Source: Hymenobacter roseosalivarius DSM 11622 (GTDB lineage Bacteria > Bacteroidota > Bacteroidia > Cytophagales > Hymenobacteraceae). Taken from it: a stretch of 64,000 bases of DNA. This document shows positions 18,695-27,731 of this stretch, piece by piece. The stretch spans positions 1 through 64,000 of the forward strand of contig NZ_FWWW01000049.1 in assembly GCF_900176135.1 (NCBI RefSeq), given 5' to 3'. Position numbers and translations under genes: made by a program. The notes below the pieces were generated by a model. It saw nothing but the letters and a program-made list of their open reading frames with translations. It did not search any database and was not told the DNA's origin. Every line of letters begins with the position of its first letter. The stretch's first letter is position 1.

Positions 18695-19882
18695 TTACTC
18701 CTCGCGCAGGGCCACGGCCGGATGAATGCCCGCCGCCAGCCAGCTCGGATACAGGGCGCACACGGCCGTGAGGGTATAGATAAGTGCCGTGGCCAGCAGC
18801 ATGGCAGTCAGGTACACGCTGGTCTTTACGCCCAGCACGCCCAGCAGAGGAAACTGCGCCGCCACCAGCAGGCCAAGAGCTAGCCCAAAGGTGCTGACAA
18901 CCAGAATCTCGCCCACGATCTGCGCGCTGATGGCCCGCGCGCTGGCCCCCAACGCCCGGCGTAGCCCGATTTCGGTGCGGCGCTGGTTGATGGTTTGCCA
19001 TAGCACACCGAACAGGCCCAGGGCTACGTTGATAATAAGAAACACGCACACCACCACCAGCGCCACCAGCGGCGTTACTATTAGCTTCAGCTGGGCGGCC
19101 CGCTGCTCCGCCAGTGGCGTAATATTGCTGGACCAGCCCTTACCAATGGCCAAAATCTCGGTGGTCATGCGCTTTTCCAGCGCGGCTCCGGCTCCCGGCT
19201 GTACTCGCACAAGCAGGGTTTCCAAGTGCTCAAAAGATGTATCCTGAGGACTGACGCGCAGAAAAGCAGCCGCTCGCGGCTCGCTTAAGTCGCCGCTGGC
19301 GCGATAGGTGCCTGCCACGCCCACTACCTGCATTTCCTGGTCGCCATTAGGAATGATTTTGCCTAAGGGTGATTCCCCCGGAAATAGTTTCTCTCTGGTT
19401 TCTTGGGTGATAATAACAGGCTGCCGCGTCGAGGCGTCGTCGCGCTTATCAAACCAGCGGCCTTCGATAAGATGCGGAGCCAGTACGTCGCGCATAGCAT
19501 CTTCCACGTAGTAAAAATTGCCGTTCACGTAAGCGCCGCCGCTTTCTTTGGTGCGGCGCAAATCGCTCCGGTTGCTATTGCCCGAAAAGGGCGTGTTCGA
19601 GCTGCTGCGCGCCACGAAACGCACCCCGGGCAGCGACTTCAGACGCTGAATAACCTGCCGTTGCGTGGCGGCCCGCTGGGCTCTGGGCTGCATTCCGGGG
19701 TCTAGGTCAACCTGCCACACCTGTTCGTAATCGAAGCCCAGCGGCGTACGGTAGTTCTGCTGGCTATAGACCAGGGTGCTGCCCACCACGAACAGAATTA
19801 CGAAGGCCAGAAAGATTTCGGTGATTAGCAGAAAGTTGGCCCGCTTGCGGTTCCAGATCAGCGTAAATAAATGGCGTAGCAT
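18695..19882 (-). CDS. MacB/FtsX-type ABC transporter permease
   Basis: This 395-residue permease has an N-terminal span (about 17-40), a large periplasmic domain and three C-terminal spans (from about residue 285), the MacB/FtsX topology. The C-terminal module contains LWQTINQRRTEIGLRRALGAS, a strong FtsX-domain signature. It is translationally coupled to the preceding permease: its ATG at 19882 overlaps that gene's TAA. Such permeases do not move substrate through the membrane themselves; they drive a tripartite complex with HlyD- and TolC-type partners, both present in this locus. Confidence 0.9.
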   Translation of the reverse strand: MLRHLFTLIWNRKRANFLLITEIFLAFVILFVVGSTLVYSQQNYRTPLGFDYEQVWQVDLDPGMQPRAQRAATQRQVIQRLKSLPGVRFVARSSSNTPFSGNSNRSDLRRTKESGGAYVNGNFYYVEDAMRDVLAPHLIEGRWFDKRDDASTRQPVIITQETREKLFPGESPLGKIIPNGDQEMQVVGVAGTYRASGDLSEPRAAAFLRVSPQDTSFEHLETLLVRVQPGAGAALEKRMTTEILAIGKGWSSNITPLAEQRAAQLKLIVTPLVALVVVCVFLIINVALGLFGVLWQTINQRRTEIGLRRALGASARAISAQIVGEILVVSTFGLALGLLVAAQFPLLGVLGVKTSVYLTAMLLATALIYTLTAVCALYPSWLAAGIHPAVALREE

Positions 19883-21129
19883 TAGTTGGTCCCTCCTTTC
19901 AGGGCCTGCACGGCTTGTAGTTTCGACATCTTATAAGCCGGATACACGCCCGACAGCATTCCAAAAAATACGGCCACCCCCAGCGCCGCCCCAAACACCC
20001 GCCCGCTGAGCGTGAAATGGGCGTAGGGAATAAGGCCGCTGCCGTTGAGCAGATGCAGCACCCCGGCGGCCAGTCCGAGCCCGAGCACGCCGCCTAGCAG
20101 GGTTAGAAAGATGTTTTCGACTAAAAATTGCCCCACCAGTACCCCACTGGTAGCCCCAAAAGCCTTGCGGACGCCGATTTCGGAGCTGCGCTCCAGCATC
20201 CGGCTCACGTTTAGATTAACCAGGTTCAGGGCCGGCAGCAGCATGAATAATAAGCTAAGTCCGAATGCCAGGGCCATGAACCGGCCCGTGCCATTGTCCG
20301 GGCCCGTTGTCCTGAAAAGCTCTCGCGTCAGGAGGTTGCCCAGTATCGGTTCGGCGTACACGCGCACTTCCGTATAGGCCTTCGGATCGGGTACGGGCAC
20401 CCGGCTTACTACCTGGCGAAACTCCTGCTGAATGGTGGGAATATCGGCCGCATCGCGGGCCAGCAGAATGGCCATGCACGGCCCTAGGTAGCTGGGGTCG
20501 CGCAGGTCAACCGTACTCACCGTAATCGGCTTCCAGAGGTCAGCGGTGGTAAGCATCCGGGAAGCCGGCACGTCGCGCACGATGCCCACTACCCGAAAGC
20601 GCAGGGCATCGGCTTCGAGGAAGCGGCCTATTACGCCTTGCGTCGTGCCAAAGTAGCGCCGGCTGGTGCTCTCATTGATAACGGCTACGTAAGCGCCCTC
20701 CCGTACCTCGCGCACGGTATAAGGCCGGCCGGCAAGGAAGTCAAAGTCCAGCACCTGCCAGAATTCGCCATCCGTCGATTTGGTGTCCAGCTTCAGCTTC
20801 TGATTGCCCACATAGGCTACCAATGAGCCGCCATCCGTGGCGATAGACACTTTTTCGGGCGTACGCAGCGGTCGCACGTAGCGGTCTAGAAAAGAGTAAC
20901 TAGCCCCGGAATTGCTCTGACTATGGTCCGACCACAGCTCCAGCTTGGTGATGAACAGCAGCCGATCTACCCGCTTTTCCGGCGTGTGCGGTCCCATCGT
21001 ATGGTCGTACATGGCATACACCACCAGCAGCACCATCAGCGTGAAGCTGATGCCAAACAGGCTGATGAAGGTGAAGAACTTGCGCCGCAAGAGCACTTTC
21101 CAGGCAATTTTTAGATAGCTAAGAAGCAT
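19882..21129 (-). CDS. MacB/FtsX-type ABC transporter permease
   Basis: This is the second permease of the pair, 415 residues. An N-terminal span (LLRRKFFTFISLFGISFTLMVLLVVYAM) is followed by a periplasmic domain and three spans near the C-terminus. The FtsX-domain signature is LERSSEIGVRKAFGATSGVLV. It ends in TAATG overlapping the next permease. Two different permeases with one ATPase suggest a heterodimeric MacB-like pump. It starts 126 bases past the ATPase gene, and that gap is filled by a long inverted repeat. Confidence 0.9.
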   Translation of the reverse strand: MLLSYLKIAWKVLLRRKFFTFISLFGISFTLMVLLVVYAMYDHTMGPHTPEKRVDRLLFITKLELWSDHSQSNSGASYSFLDRYVRPLRTPEKVSIATDGGSLVAYVGNQKLKLDTKSTDGEFWQVLDFDFLAGRPYTVREVREGAYVAVINESTSRRYFGTTQGVIGRFLEADALRFRVVGIVRDVPASRMLTTADLWKPITVSTVDLRDPSYLGPCMAILLARDAADIPTIQQEFRQVVSRVPVPDPKAYTEVRVYAEPILGNLLTRELFRTTGPDNGTGRFMALAFGLSLLFMLLPALNLVNLNVSRMLERSSEIGVRKAFGATSGVLVGQFLVENIFLTLLGGVLGLGLAAGVLHLLNGSGLIPYAHFTLSGRVFGAALGVAVFFGMLSGVYPAYKMSKLQAVQALKGGTN

Positions 21130-21158
21130 GAATATTTGGGGGTTTCAGACTTTATTAA

Positions 21159-21255
21159 AACGTCATGCAGAGCGAAGCGAAGCATCTCGCCCGCTGACGG
21201 CTGATTAGTGATCCAACGAAGCGGGCGCAATGCTTCGCTTCGCTCTGCATGACGT

Positions 21256-21256
<1 letters not shown>
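21159..21256. repeat. inverted repeat with 27-bp perfect arms, abutting the ATPase stop
   Basis: Arms 21159-21185 and 21230-21256 are exact reverse complements (one reads AACGTCATGCAGAGCGAAGC). An inner CGCCCGCT/AGCGGGCG pair extends the stem. The right end runs into the TGA of the ABC ATPase gene (21256-21258), leaving no other spacer. It lies inside the ATPase-permease operon. Confidence 0.8.
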
Positions 21257-21924
<668 letters not shown>

Positions 21925-22087
21925 GGGAGGCGTTGAGGCTGAAGCTATCTGAGATTTAGAAGCAGCGTTGCTGTGTGCAGTTATCGTATTCATTGGGAGG
22001 AGGCAGTTAGTTGGCGAGGAGATGGTATAGAATCGCAGGCGTACTGTCCGGTTGTGAATCACAGTCGGTCCGGCTTCTACCTTATTA

Positions 22088-22103
22088 GCCAAGCGTCGTG
22101 CCA
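22088..22103 (-). promoter_or_regulatory. sigma54-type promoter of the ABC ATPase operon
   Basis: Read on the minus strand the site is TTGGCAC-GACGC-TTGGCT: a perfect -24 box TGGCAC, five bases, then TTGGC where consensus has TTGC. The same arrangement occurs before the HlyD gene at 25757-25772. It agrees with a sigma54 activator encoded in the same locus. Confidence 0.75.
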
Positions 22104-22168
22104 ACAGGGTATATTACTGTAAATCAAACAATTGATTTGTAAAACGAGCTTCATGCCCTTGTAAATAG

Positions 22169-22184
22169 TGTCCAAAAATGGACA
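22169..22184. promoter_or_regulatory. putative activator-binding dyad (enhancer) of the ABC operon
   Basis: The dyad TGTCC-N6-GGACA is followed by GGTGTTCGG. The same dyad with the same follow-on occurs at 25838-25853. In both cases its near end lies exactly 66 bases from the start of the -24 box, as expected of an upstream activator site on a fixed helical face. The rest of the 465-base region 21925-22389 holds only AT-rich leader sequence for the plus-strand gene. Confidence 0.7.
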
Positions 22185-22389
22185 AGGTGTTCGGATATGA
22201 ATTGGTACCTGTGCGCTTTTAGCAGGGAGCAAGTAATCACTGGTAATCAGTAGATGGTTATGCTCTATTATCCATTGTTTTTAATTGAGATATATTTATA
22301 TATTACTTCTAATTTAATCTCCACCTCAATCCAATTTCCTATGCCTACTTTCTGCCACTGCTACCAGTATCACTACCGAAATCCGGCGT

Positions 22390-22743
22390 GTGAACGACAT
22401 GTTTGAAGCTAGTTTTGGGCGGGGCGATGCCGTCGCCATTGCTGCCTACACTCCTGATGGTAGCCTGCTTCCAACAGGTATGGAGCCGATTCAAGGCGCA
22501 GCTGGTGTTCAGGCCTTTTGGCAAGGAGCTATAGATATGGGAATTAAGCAGTTAAAGTTGAAAAGCCGGGAAGTGGAAGAGCTGCAAGACACCGCCATCG
22601 AACTTGGCACTTACACGCTGTTGGGTTCGGATGGCCAACAAATAGATCAGGGAAAATACCTCGTAGTCTGGAAAGAGCAGAACGGCCAATGGAGACTTCA
22701 CCAAGATATCTGGAACACTAGCTTACCAGCGCCTGCTCAGTAG
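22390..22743 (+). CDS. SnoaL-like (DUF4440-type) protein, possibly 5' frameshifted
   Basis: This small NTF2-fold protein of 117 residues reads from GTG 22390. The pattern NDMFEASFGRGDAVAIAAYTPDGSLLPTG and the ending YLVVWKEQNGQWRLHQDIWN are typical of the SnoaL/DUF4440 family, found as stand-alone proteins of unknown substrate. The frame is coding-like further upstream (ATATSITTEIRRV), but the only upstream ATG, at 22341, is one base out of frame. Removing one T from the run near 22349 would give MPTSATATSITTEIRRVNDMF. The gene is inserted, on the opposite strand, between the ATPase and TolC genes. Confidence 0.75.
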   Translation: MNDMFEASFGRGDAVAIAAYTPDGSLLPTGMEPIQGAAGVQAFWQGAIDMGIKQLKLKSREVEELQDTAIELGTYTLLGSDGQQIDQGKYLVVWKEQNGQWRLHQDIWNTSLPAPAQ

Positions 22744-22769
22744 TGTAGCCTTCTATTGGTCAGCTACTA

Positions 22770-22836
22770 AGCCCGTACCGGGTTGAAGTAGCGGGAAAGC
22801 TAGGGTTTCTCCGGCTACTTCAACCCGGTACGGGCT
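22770..22836. terminator. long hairpin between convergent genes
   Basis: Two perfect 23-base arms (22770-22792, 22814-22836) with a 21-base loop lie between the convergent SnoaL-like and TolC genes. No long U tract follows (CTTTAC on the plus strand), so it is either a bidirectional terminator or a member of the intergenic repeats seen in this window. Confidence 0.55.
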
Positions 22837-22870
22837 TTACTTTAAGCGGGGCGTAATCCGCAAATATGAG

Positions 22871-24352
22871 TTAGCGGGTGGCCATTAAGGGGCGCTGCCG
22901 CTCAAAGTCATACAAAGTGAGTGCACGCAAGCGGTAGTAGGCAACCCAGCCGTCGCGCAGGGCCAGAATGTAGGCGCGTCTAGCTTGGTCTTTCTCGGCT
23001 AACGCAATGTTCAAATCGGTTAGGCTATAGCGGCCGACCTGGTAGGTGGCGCGGGCAATGGCGTAGCGCCGCTGAGCCAGCGTGTCGGCGCGGGCGGCCA
23101 AGGCTAGCTGGTCGCTGAGGGTGCTCAGTTGGGCGGCCTGGGCCAGTACCGTTTGCTCAAACGTGGCTTGGTTTTGCTGCACGTTGCGCTGAAGCTGTTG
23201 GCGCGTCAGCTCGGCGGTTTTGATGATGGACTTTTGCCGGCCCCAATCCACCAAAGGCATGGAAAAAGCCAGGCGCACCTGCTGCTGGTTCTGCGGGTCC
23301 TGGTAGCTCTCCACGAAGCGGTCGGAGCGGTTCACGTAGCCCAGGTTGGCGGTCAGGCTGGCCCGCAGGCCGGTGGTGCCTTTGGCCCCGGCCATGCTGC
23401 TGTCGGCCTGCAACAGCTGGCGCTGATAGGTGAGCATTTCGCTGCGGTTTTGGCGGGCCAGGTTTAGGGCTTGCTCAGGTGCTACCACCAGTTGGGCTGG
23501 AGGCGGTGGTACCAGCAGGGCCACGGTCGCGCCGCCTACGCTGGTATAGTTTTGCAACTCCAAAGCCGCGTTTTGCGCGTCCAGTACGGCTCGTCCCCGG
23601 TTGCGGCGGGCCGTGAGCACGTTGCCTTCCAGCTGCAACAAGTCGTTTTGGGAAAGCCGGCCCAGCTGATACCGCTCCCGGCTGGTGCGCAGCATTTCCT
23701 CGTTGGCCTGCACGTTCTGGCCCGCTACTTCGGCGTTTACCTGCTGCTGCAACACATCGAAATACAGCTCCGTGACGCGCTGGGCAATGTTTTCGCGCTG
23801 GACCACGAACTGCCGCCGGGCCTCCTCGTAGCGAAGCGGCTCAATGCGGCGGGCCCAGTAAAGCACGTTGTAGCCGCCAATGGGCTGGCTGAGGCCGACG
23901 ATAACCGGCGTCGTGTTGTAGCGGCGCTGCCCGCGGTCGAAGTCATCGAAGCGCTGCACGTCGGAGCTGACGAAGATTTGCCCCCCGGTGAGCCCGATGT
24001 TCTGACTCATGGTCACGGCCAGGTTGGAGTTGTTGATGCGCACGGCCCGAAACTCGGTGGTGCCGTCGGGCTGAATAACCGGGGCAATGTTGCGGCTGAA
24101 CTCCGGGATAATGCCTTGTAGGCCAAGCTGGGGAAGGTAGGCGGCCCGGTAGGTGCGCCAGCGCCAGTAGCTAGTCTCGCGGCTGGTCTGGGCCTGCTGG
24201 GCCACGGCCGACTGGCTGAGCGCCAGCTCAATTACCTCCACCAGACTCAGCGCCTGCTGGGCCTGGGCGGGGAAAGTAAAGAGCAAGGCAAGCACCAGCA
24301 TGTAGCGCGAACTTTTAGTTCGCGTATTGTTGCACAAGCCGCTGGGGGGCAT
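22871..24352 (-). CDS. TolC family outer-membrane efflux protein
   Basis: The product is a TolC-type channel of about 490 residues, starting near ATG 24352 (MPPSGLCNNTRTKSS), followed by the signal sequence MLVLALLFTFPAQAQQ. Later ATG 24301 or the longer start 24466 are alternatives. The mature part starts LSLVEVIELALSQS and has two coiled-coil repeats rich in Gln, Ala and Leu (QQQVNAEVAGQNVQANEEML; LSTLSDQLALAARADTLAQR), as the OEP fold requires. It forms the outer-membrane duct for the HlyD adaptor and MacB permeases of this locus. It lies directly downstream of the HlyD gene. Confidence 0.88.
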   Translation of the reverse strand: MPPSGLCNNTRTKSSRYMLVLALLFTFPAQAQQALSLVEVIELALSQSAVAQQAQTSRETSYWRWRTYRAAYLPQLGLQGIIPEFSRNIAPVIQPDGTTEFRAVRINNSNLAVTMSQNIGLTGGQIFVSSDVQRFDDFDRGQRRYNTTPVIVGLSQPIGGYNVLYWARRIEPLRYEEARRQFVVQRENIAQRVTELYFDVLQQQVNAEVAGQNVQANEEMLRTSRERYQLGRLSQNDLLQLEGNVLTARRNRGRAVLDAQNAALELQNYTSVGGATVALLVPPPPAQLVVAPEQALNLARQNRSEMLTYQRQLLQADSSMAGAKGTTGLRASLTANLGYVNRSDRFVESYQDPQNQQQVRLAFSMPLVDWGRQKSIIKTAELTRQQLQRNVQQNQATFEQTVLAQAAQLSTLSDQLALAARADTLAQRRYAIARATYQVGRYSLTDLNIALAEKDQARRAYILALRDGWVAYYRLRALTLYDFERQRPLMATR

Positions 24353-24472
24353 TTTGCCACGATTGACCTCGCCCTCCGGCCCCCACAAATGCTTCAGTCG
24401 CATTACTTCGGGGAAAATGAGAGCCTGTCGATTGGTTAGTATCGGAAAACTAAAGAAACGTAGCATGGCGCG

Positions 24473-25720
24473 TTAAGGCTTGATAGTCAGCTCGGGCGTA
24501 TCCGCGTAAGCTTTCGTGTCGCTGAGAATGACCTCCTCGCCCGCCCGCAAGCCGCTGACTATCTGCACGAAGTCGAAGTTGCTGTCGCCGAAGCGCACGG
24601 TGCGGCGCGTGGCCTGGTCGCCTTGCACCACGAATACTGCCTGCTCCTGGCCACCCTGGTAGAAAGGGCCGTTTTTGACCCGCAGCACCTGTTTATGCGC
24701 CTTGGTTACCACGAACACATCCACGCGCAGGTTGGAGCGCAGGGCGGGGTGATGGTCCTCCGAGAGCCTGGCGTAAAACGTGACTACGCCCTTCTCCACG
24801 GCCGGGCTCACGGTGCTGATGGTGCCGCGCAAGTCCGTGGTATTCGCCCGAATAACCACCGCGTCGCCCACATGCAGGGCGTCGGCGTAGGCGTCGGAGA
24901 TAGTGGCCCGCACCCGGAAGCTGCTCAGGTCGGCCACGCGGACCAGCACGTCGCCGGGCTGCACGGTAGCCCCCAGGTCCTCGTTTACCCAGGTCAGCAC
25001 GCCGGGCTGCCGGGCGCTGATGTCGGCCTGGCCCAGCTTGCGGGCCAGCTCAGCAATGCTGCGGGCCTGAATCTGCACGGTGAAGCCCAGCTCGCGGGCG
25101 TCGGCGGCATTGGCCCGGCGCTGGTTCCTGATCTGGCCCCGCAGGCGCTGCTGCTCCAGGCGCGCCAGGCGCAGGGTCAACTCGGCCTGGCGCACGCTTT
25201 CGGCCGTGCCGCTGCCGATGTTGAGCAACGATTCCTCATCGCGCAGCGTCGACTCTAGGCTGCGAATCTTCACCTCCTGCACCTGCTCCTGGCTTCGCAA
25301 ATCGTTCAGGGCGCGCTCTAGGGTGAGGTGAAGCTGGGTGCTTTTGTTGCGGTTTTGCAGCTGCGCGTCCTGGAGCCGGGCCAGCTCGCTGCTGGTCAAC
25401 TCCTTGTCCAGCTCCAGAATGGTCTGGCCTGGTCGCACGGCGCTGCCCACCGCCACGGCCACCCGCCGCACCGTCGATTGGATGGGGCTGGTAATGACGG
25501 CTTCGCGGCCCGGAATCACGAAGCCCGTGGCCGTGAGCGAAGCCTCCACGTCGCCAACTTCGGTGGGGGCGGTCAGGATGTCCTGGCGCTTCAGGCTGGG
25601 CTGGATCACGCCCCGTAAGGCGACCAGCACCAGAATGCCCCCCAGCAGCCCCAGGCCGGCCAGCAGCCAGGTACGGCGGCGGCGCTGAAGCCGCGTGGCG
25701 GGCGAAATAGCTCTGTCCAT
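24473..25720 (-). CDS. HlyD-type periplasmic adaptor (membrane fusion protein)
   Basis: The 415-residue adaptor has one N-terminal span (TWLLAGLGLLGGILVLVALRG). A barrel/lipoyl entry motif GFVIPGREAVITSPIQSTVRRVAVAVGSAVRPGQ is followed by a long helical hairpin (about 110-215, KSTQLHLTLERALNDLRSQEQV) and the second lipoyl half GVLTWVNEDLGATVQPGDVLVRV. A C-terminal barrel precedes GEEVILSDTKAYADT. It bridges MacB-type permeases to TolC. A sigma54-type promoter ends 37 bases upstream of the start, so the HlyD-TolC pair is a unit co-regulated with the ATPase-permease unit. Confidence 0.9.
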   Translation of the reverse strand: MDRAISPATRLQRRRRTWLLAGLGLLGGILVLVALRGVIQPSLKRQDILTAPTEVGDVEASLTATGFVIPGREAVITSPIQSTVRRVAVAVGSAVRPGQTILELDKELTSSELARLQDAQLQNRNKSTQLHLTLERALNDLRSQEQVQEVKIRSLESTLRDEESLLNIGSGTAESVRQAELTLRLARLEQQRLRGQIRNQRRANAADARELGFTVQIQARSIAELARKLGQADISARQPGVLTWVNEDLGATVQPGDVLVRVADLSSFRVRATISDAYADALHVGDAVVIRANTTDLRGTISTVSPAVEKGVVTFYARLSEDHHPALRSNLRVDVFVVTKAHKQVLRVKNGPFYQGGQEQAVFVVQGDQATRRTVRFGDSNFDFVQIVSGLRAGEEVILSDTKAYADTPELTIKP

Positions 25721-25756
25721 TTTTGGGTAGAAAGTAGTTGGGTTCTACCCTGGATA

Positions 25757-25772
25757 GCCAAGCCGTGTGCCA
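25757..25772 (-). promoter_or_regulatory. sigma54-type promoter of the HlyD-TolC unit
   Basis: On the minus strand the site reads TTGGCAC-ACGGC-TTGGCT, the same -24 box, spacing and -12 variant as at 22088-22103. It lies 37 bases from the HlyD start codon. Confidence 0.75.
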
Positions 25773-25837
25773 ATTGAATAAGTAGTTAGTAATGAAGATA
25801 TTATAAGCTAAATTAGGTTTGACTGCTCCGCAAAAAG

Positions 25838-25853
25838 TGTCCATTCCCGGACA
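25838..25853. promoter_or_regulatory. putative activator-binding dyad (enhancer) of the HlyD-TolC unit
   Basis: The dyad TGTCC-N6-GGACA is followed by GAGTGTTCGG and lies 66 bases upstream of the -24 box, exactly as at 22169-22184. Sequence between the dyads and the boxes is not conserved, so the matches are unlikely to come from recent duplication. Confidence 0.7.
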
Positions 25854-25890
25854 GAGTGTTCGGTAGTGAAAATGGGAATGAATTGGTTTC

Positions 25891-25945
25891 TCAGCCGCAG
25901 CGCGGCGGCTGATGTGCTGTTTAGCAACTAAACAACATCAGCAAC
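25891..25945. repeat. palindromic intergenic repeat with AAACAACATCAGCAACGA module
   Basis: A palindrome (25891-25912) is followed by an imperfect one around GTTTAGCAACTAAAC and then CATCAGCAACGACGG. The last module recurs in the elements near 33.4 and 53.6 kb, and in part near 29.8 kb. The remainder of the gap to 26040 shows nothing recognisable. Confidence 0.55.
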
Positions 25946-26040
25946 GACGGCCAACCACCCCAGCCGCGCCTTCGGCCCGGCGTCCCTCTCTGCTTAATGC
26001 GCAGAATCATCTGAGGAGGGGACTTGGCCGTTCTGACAAC

Positions 26041-26075
26041 AAAAAAGCGCAAGCCATGTGGCTTGCCGCTTTTTT
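26041..26075. terminator. bidirectional-type terminator of the ompA-like gene
   Basis: A hairpin with AAAAAAGC on the left and GCTTTTTT on the right encloses a GCAAGCCA/TGGCTTGC stem, so either direction gives a U tract. It lies about 25 bases beyond the stop of the minus-strand OmpA gene. Confidence 0.85.
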
Positions 26076-26098
26076 AGCAAAAACTACTGTCTGGGGGG

Positions 26099-27604
26099 CT
26101 ATTTCTGCTCGCCTTCGGGCTTGGGCGCATCGGTAGCTTCTTCGGGCAGCACGAGGTCGAACTCGACGCGGCGGTTGAGGGCCCGGCCGGCGGCGGTGGC
26201 GTTGGTGGTGATGGGCTTGCTTTCACCGTAGCCGCGCGACTCGATCCGGTCGGCGGGAATGCCTTTAGTCAGCATATAGGTGCGGGCGGCGGCGGCGCGG
26301 TCGTCGGAAAGCTTCAGGTTGTAGGCGTCGCTGCCCTGGCTGTCGGTGTGGCCGGCAATGCTCAGAATGTAGTCGGGATACTCGTTAAGCACCTTCACCA
26401 AATCTTCGAGCGTGGGGTAGGAGCTGGGCTTGAGCACAGCTTTATTCAGCTCGAACTGAATGAACTTGGTCGCGGCATCGAGGCGCTTTTTGGTTTCCGC
26501 CTTAATCTCGGGGCAGCCTCGGTTCGAGGCCGGTCCAGCCGAGTTGGGGCAGCGGTCCTGGAAGTCGGGCACGCCGTCGCCGTCGGTATCAATGGGGCAG
26601 CCGGTGGCGTCTACTTTCACGCCGGCGGGCGTGTCGGGGCACTTGTCATCGGCATCGGTTACGCCGTCGTTGTCGGCATCAGGGCAGCCTTGCAGCTCGG
26701 CTTTACCGGGCGTGTCGGGGCATTTATCGTCGCCGTCGCGGATGCCGTCACCGTCACGGTCGGGGCAGCCTTCCAGCGTGGCCAGGCCTTTTTCAGCCGG
26801 ACATTTATCCTGATAGTCCGGCACCCCGTCGCCGTCGCCGTCCAAGGGGCAACCAGTTGCATCCACGGCTACGCCGGCGGGCGTGGCGGGGCATTTGTCC
26901 TTGCGGTCAGCTACGCCGTCGCCATCTTCGTCTTTCGCCCTGCCAACATTAACGGTGATGCCGGCCGAGTGCTGTAGGTAGCGGTCATTCAGATCACCCG
27001 CGTCCACGTTGTCAATCGTGTTGGTGGTGGCATAAATCTGGCTCGTCTGCACGAAGATGCCGAACGAGGGCGAGAAATTCAGGGCAATACCGGCCGCTCC
27101 TTGTAGGTAGGCGGCATAATGGTCTTTGTTGCCCAGCAGCACTTCGCCGGCTCCCACGTTGGAGTACTTATCGGAGGAAGCAATCATCAAACCTGGCGCT
27201 AAGCTCAGGTACGGGGCGAAGATGGCGTCCTCTTTCAGGGCCCAGCCGTTGTTGAGCTTGAACTTGACGGGCACCCCAATCGTGGTCACGTTCGCGTCGA
27301 AGCGGCGGATGGCCGGGGGCGTGCCTTGCAGCACCTTGGTCGAGAACTTCATGTCCCCGTAGTTCGCGGCGATACCCACATCCAGGCCCGGGGTGAGGTA
27401 GCGGGAGAGGGTGATGCCCCCGCCGTACTCGATCTTGTTGGACTTGAACCACTCCGAGCCCAGGTCGCCGTGGTATTGCAGGGTGCTGCCGTAAAGGCTA
27501 ATGCCGGTCTTGCGGTCCGCGCTTTGCGCGTGACCCTCGGGGGCCGCTGCCAGCAGCGCTAATCCCAGTAGGCAGGATTTGGATAAAGTAGAGAGTAGTT
27601 TCAC
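26099..27604 (-). CDS. OmpA family protein with thrombospondin type 3 repeats
   Basis: I choose GTG 27604 as start because it opens a signal peptide (VKLLSTLSKSCLLGLALLAAAPEGHAQ); the longer frame has a non-secretory leader. The 501-residue product has an N-terminal beta-barrel domain (about 30-220) and several calcium-binding TSP3 repeats of the type DxDxDGVxDxxDKCP (about 225-365). The C-terminal OmpA peptidoglycan-binding domain has the signature SIAGHTDSQGSDAYNLKLSDDRA, GYGESKP and GRALNRRVEFDL. It anchors the outer membrane to the cell wall. A terminator follows the stop. Confidence 0.92.
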   Translation of the reverse strand: MKLLSTLSKSCLLGLALLAAAPEGHAQSADRKTGISLYGSTLQYHGDLGSEWFKSNKIEYGGGITLSRYLTPGLDVGIAANYGDMKFSTKVLQGTPPAIRRFDANVTTIGVPVKFKLNNGWALKEDAIFAPYLSLAPGLMIASSDKYSNVGAGEVLLGNKDHYAAYLQGAAGIALNFSPSFGIFVQTSQIYATTNTIDNVDAGDLNDRYLQHSAGITVNVGRAKDEDGDGVADRKDKCPATPAGVAVDATGCPLDGDGDGVPDYQDKCPAEKGLATLEGCPDRDGDGIRDGDDKCPDTPGKAELQGCPDADNDGVTDADDKCPDTPAGVKVDATGCPIDTDGDGVPDFQDRCPNSAGPASNRGCPEIKAETKKRLDAATKFIQFELNKAVLKPSSYPTLEDLVKVLNEYPDYILSIAGHTDSQGSDAYNLKLSDDRAAAARTYMLTKGIPADRIESRGYGESKPITTNATAAGRALNRRVEFDLVLPEEATDAPKPEGEQK

Positions 27605-27731
27605 AGAATGGGGAAAATCAGAGAAAATTATTGGATTCGACCTATATACTAAGAATAGTGAAATAGGGTTTCTAGGTTTTTGGTATTGTTGAGCTTGCCA
27701 TCTATTACTAAGCTCAGGCTCCAGCTTGTGA

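Noticed and set aside
18522..19049. N-terminal extension of the NtrC-like regulator
   Set aside because: The extra 176 codons run through an inverted repeat and the opposite frame of the permease gene; the receiver domain begins exactly at ATG 18521.
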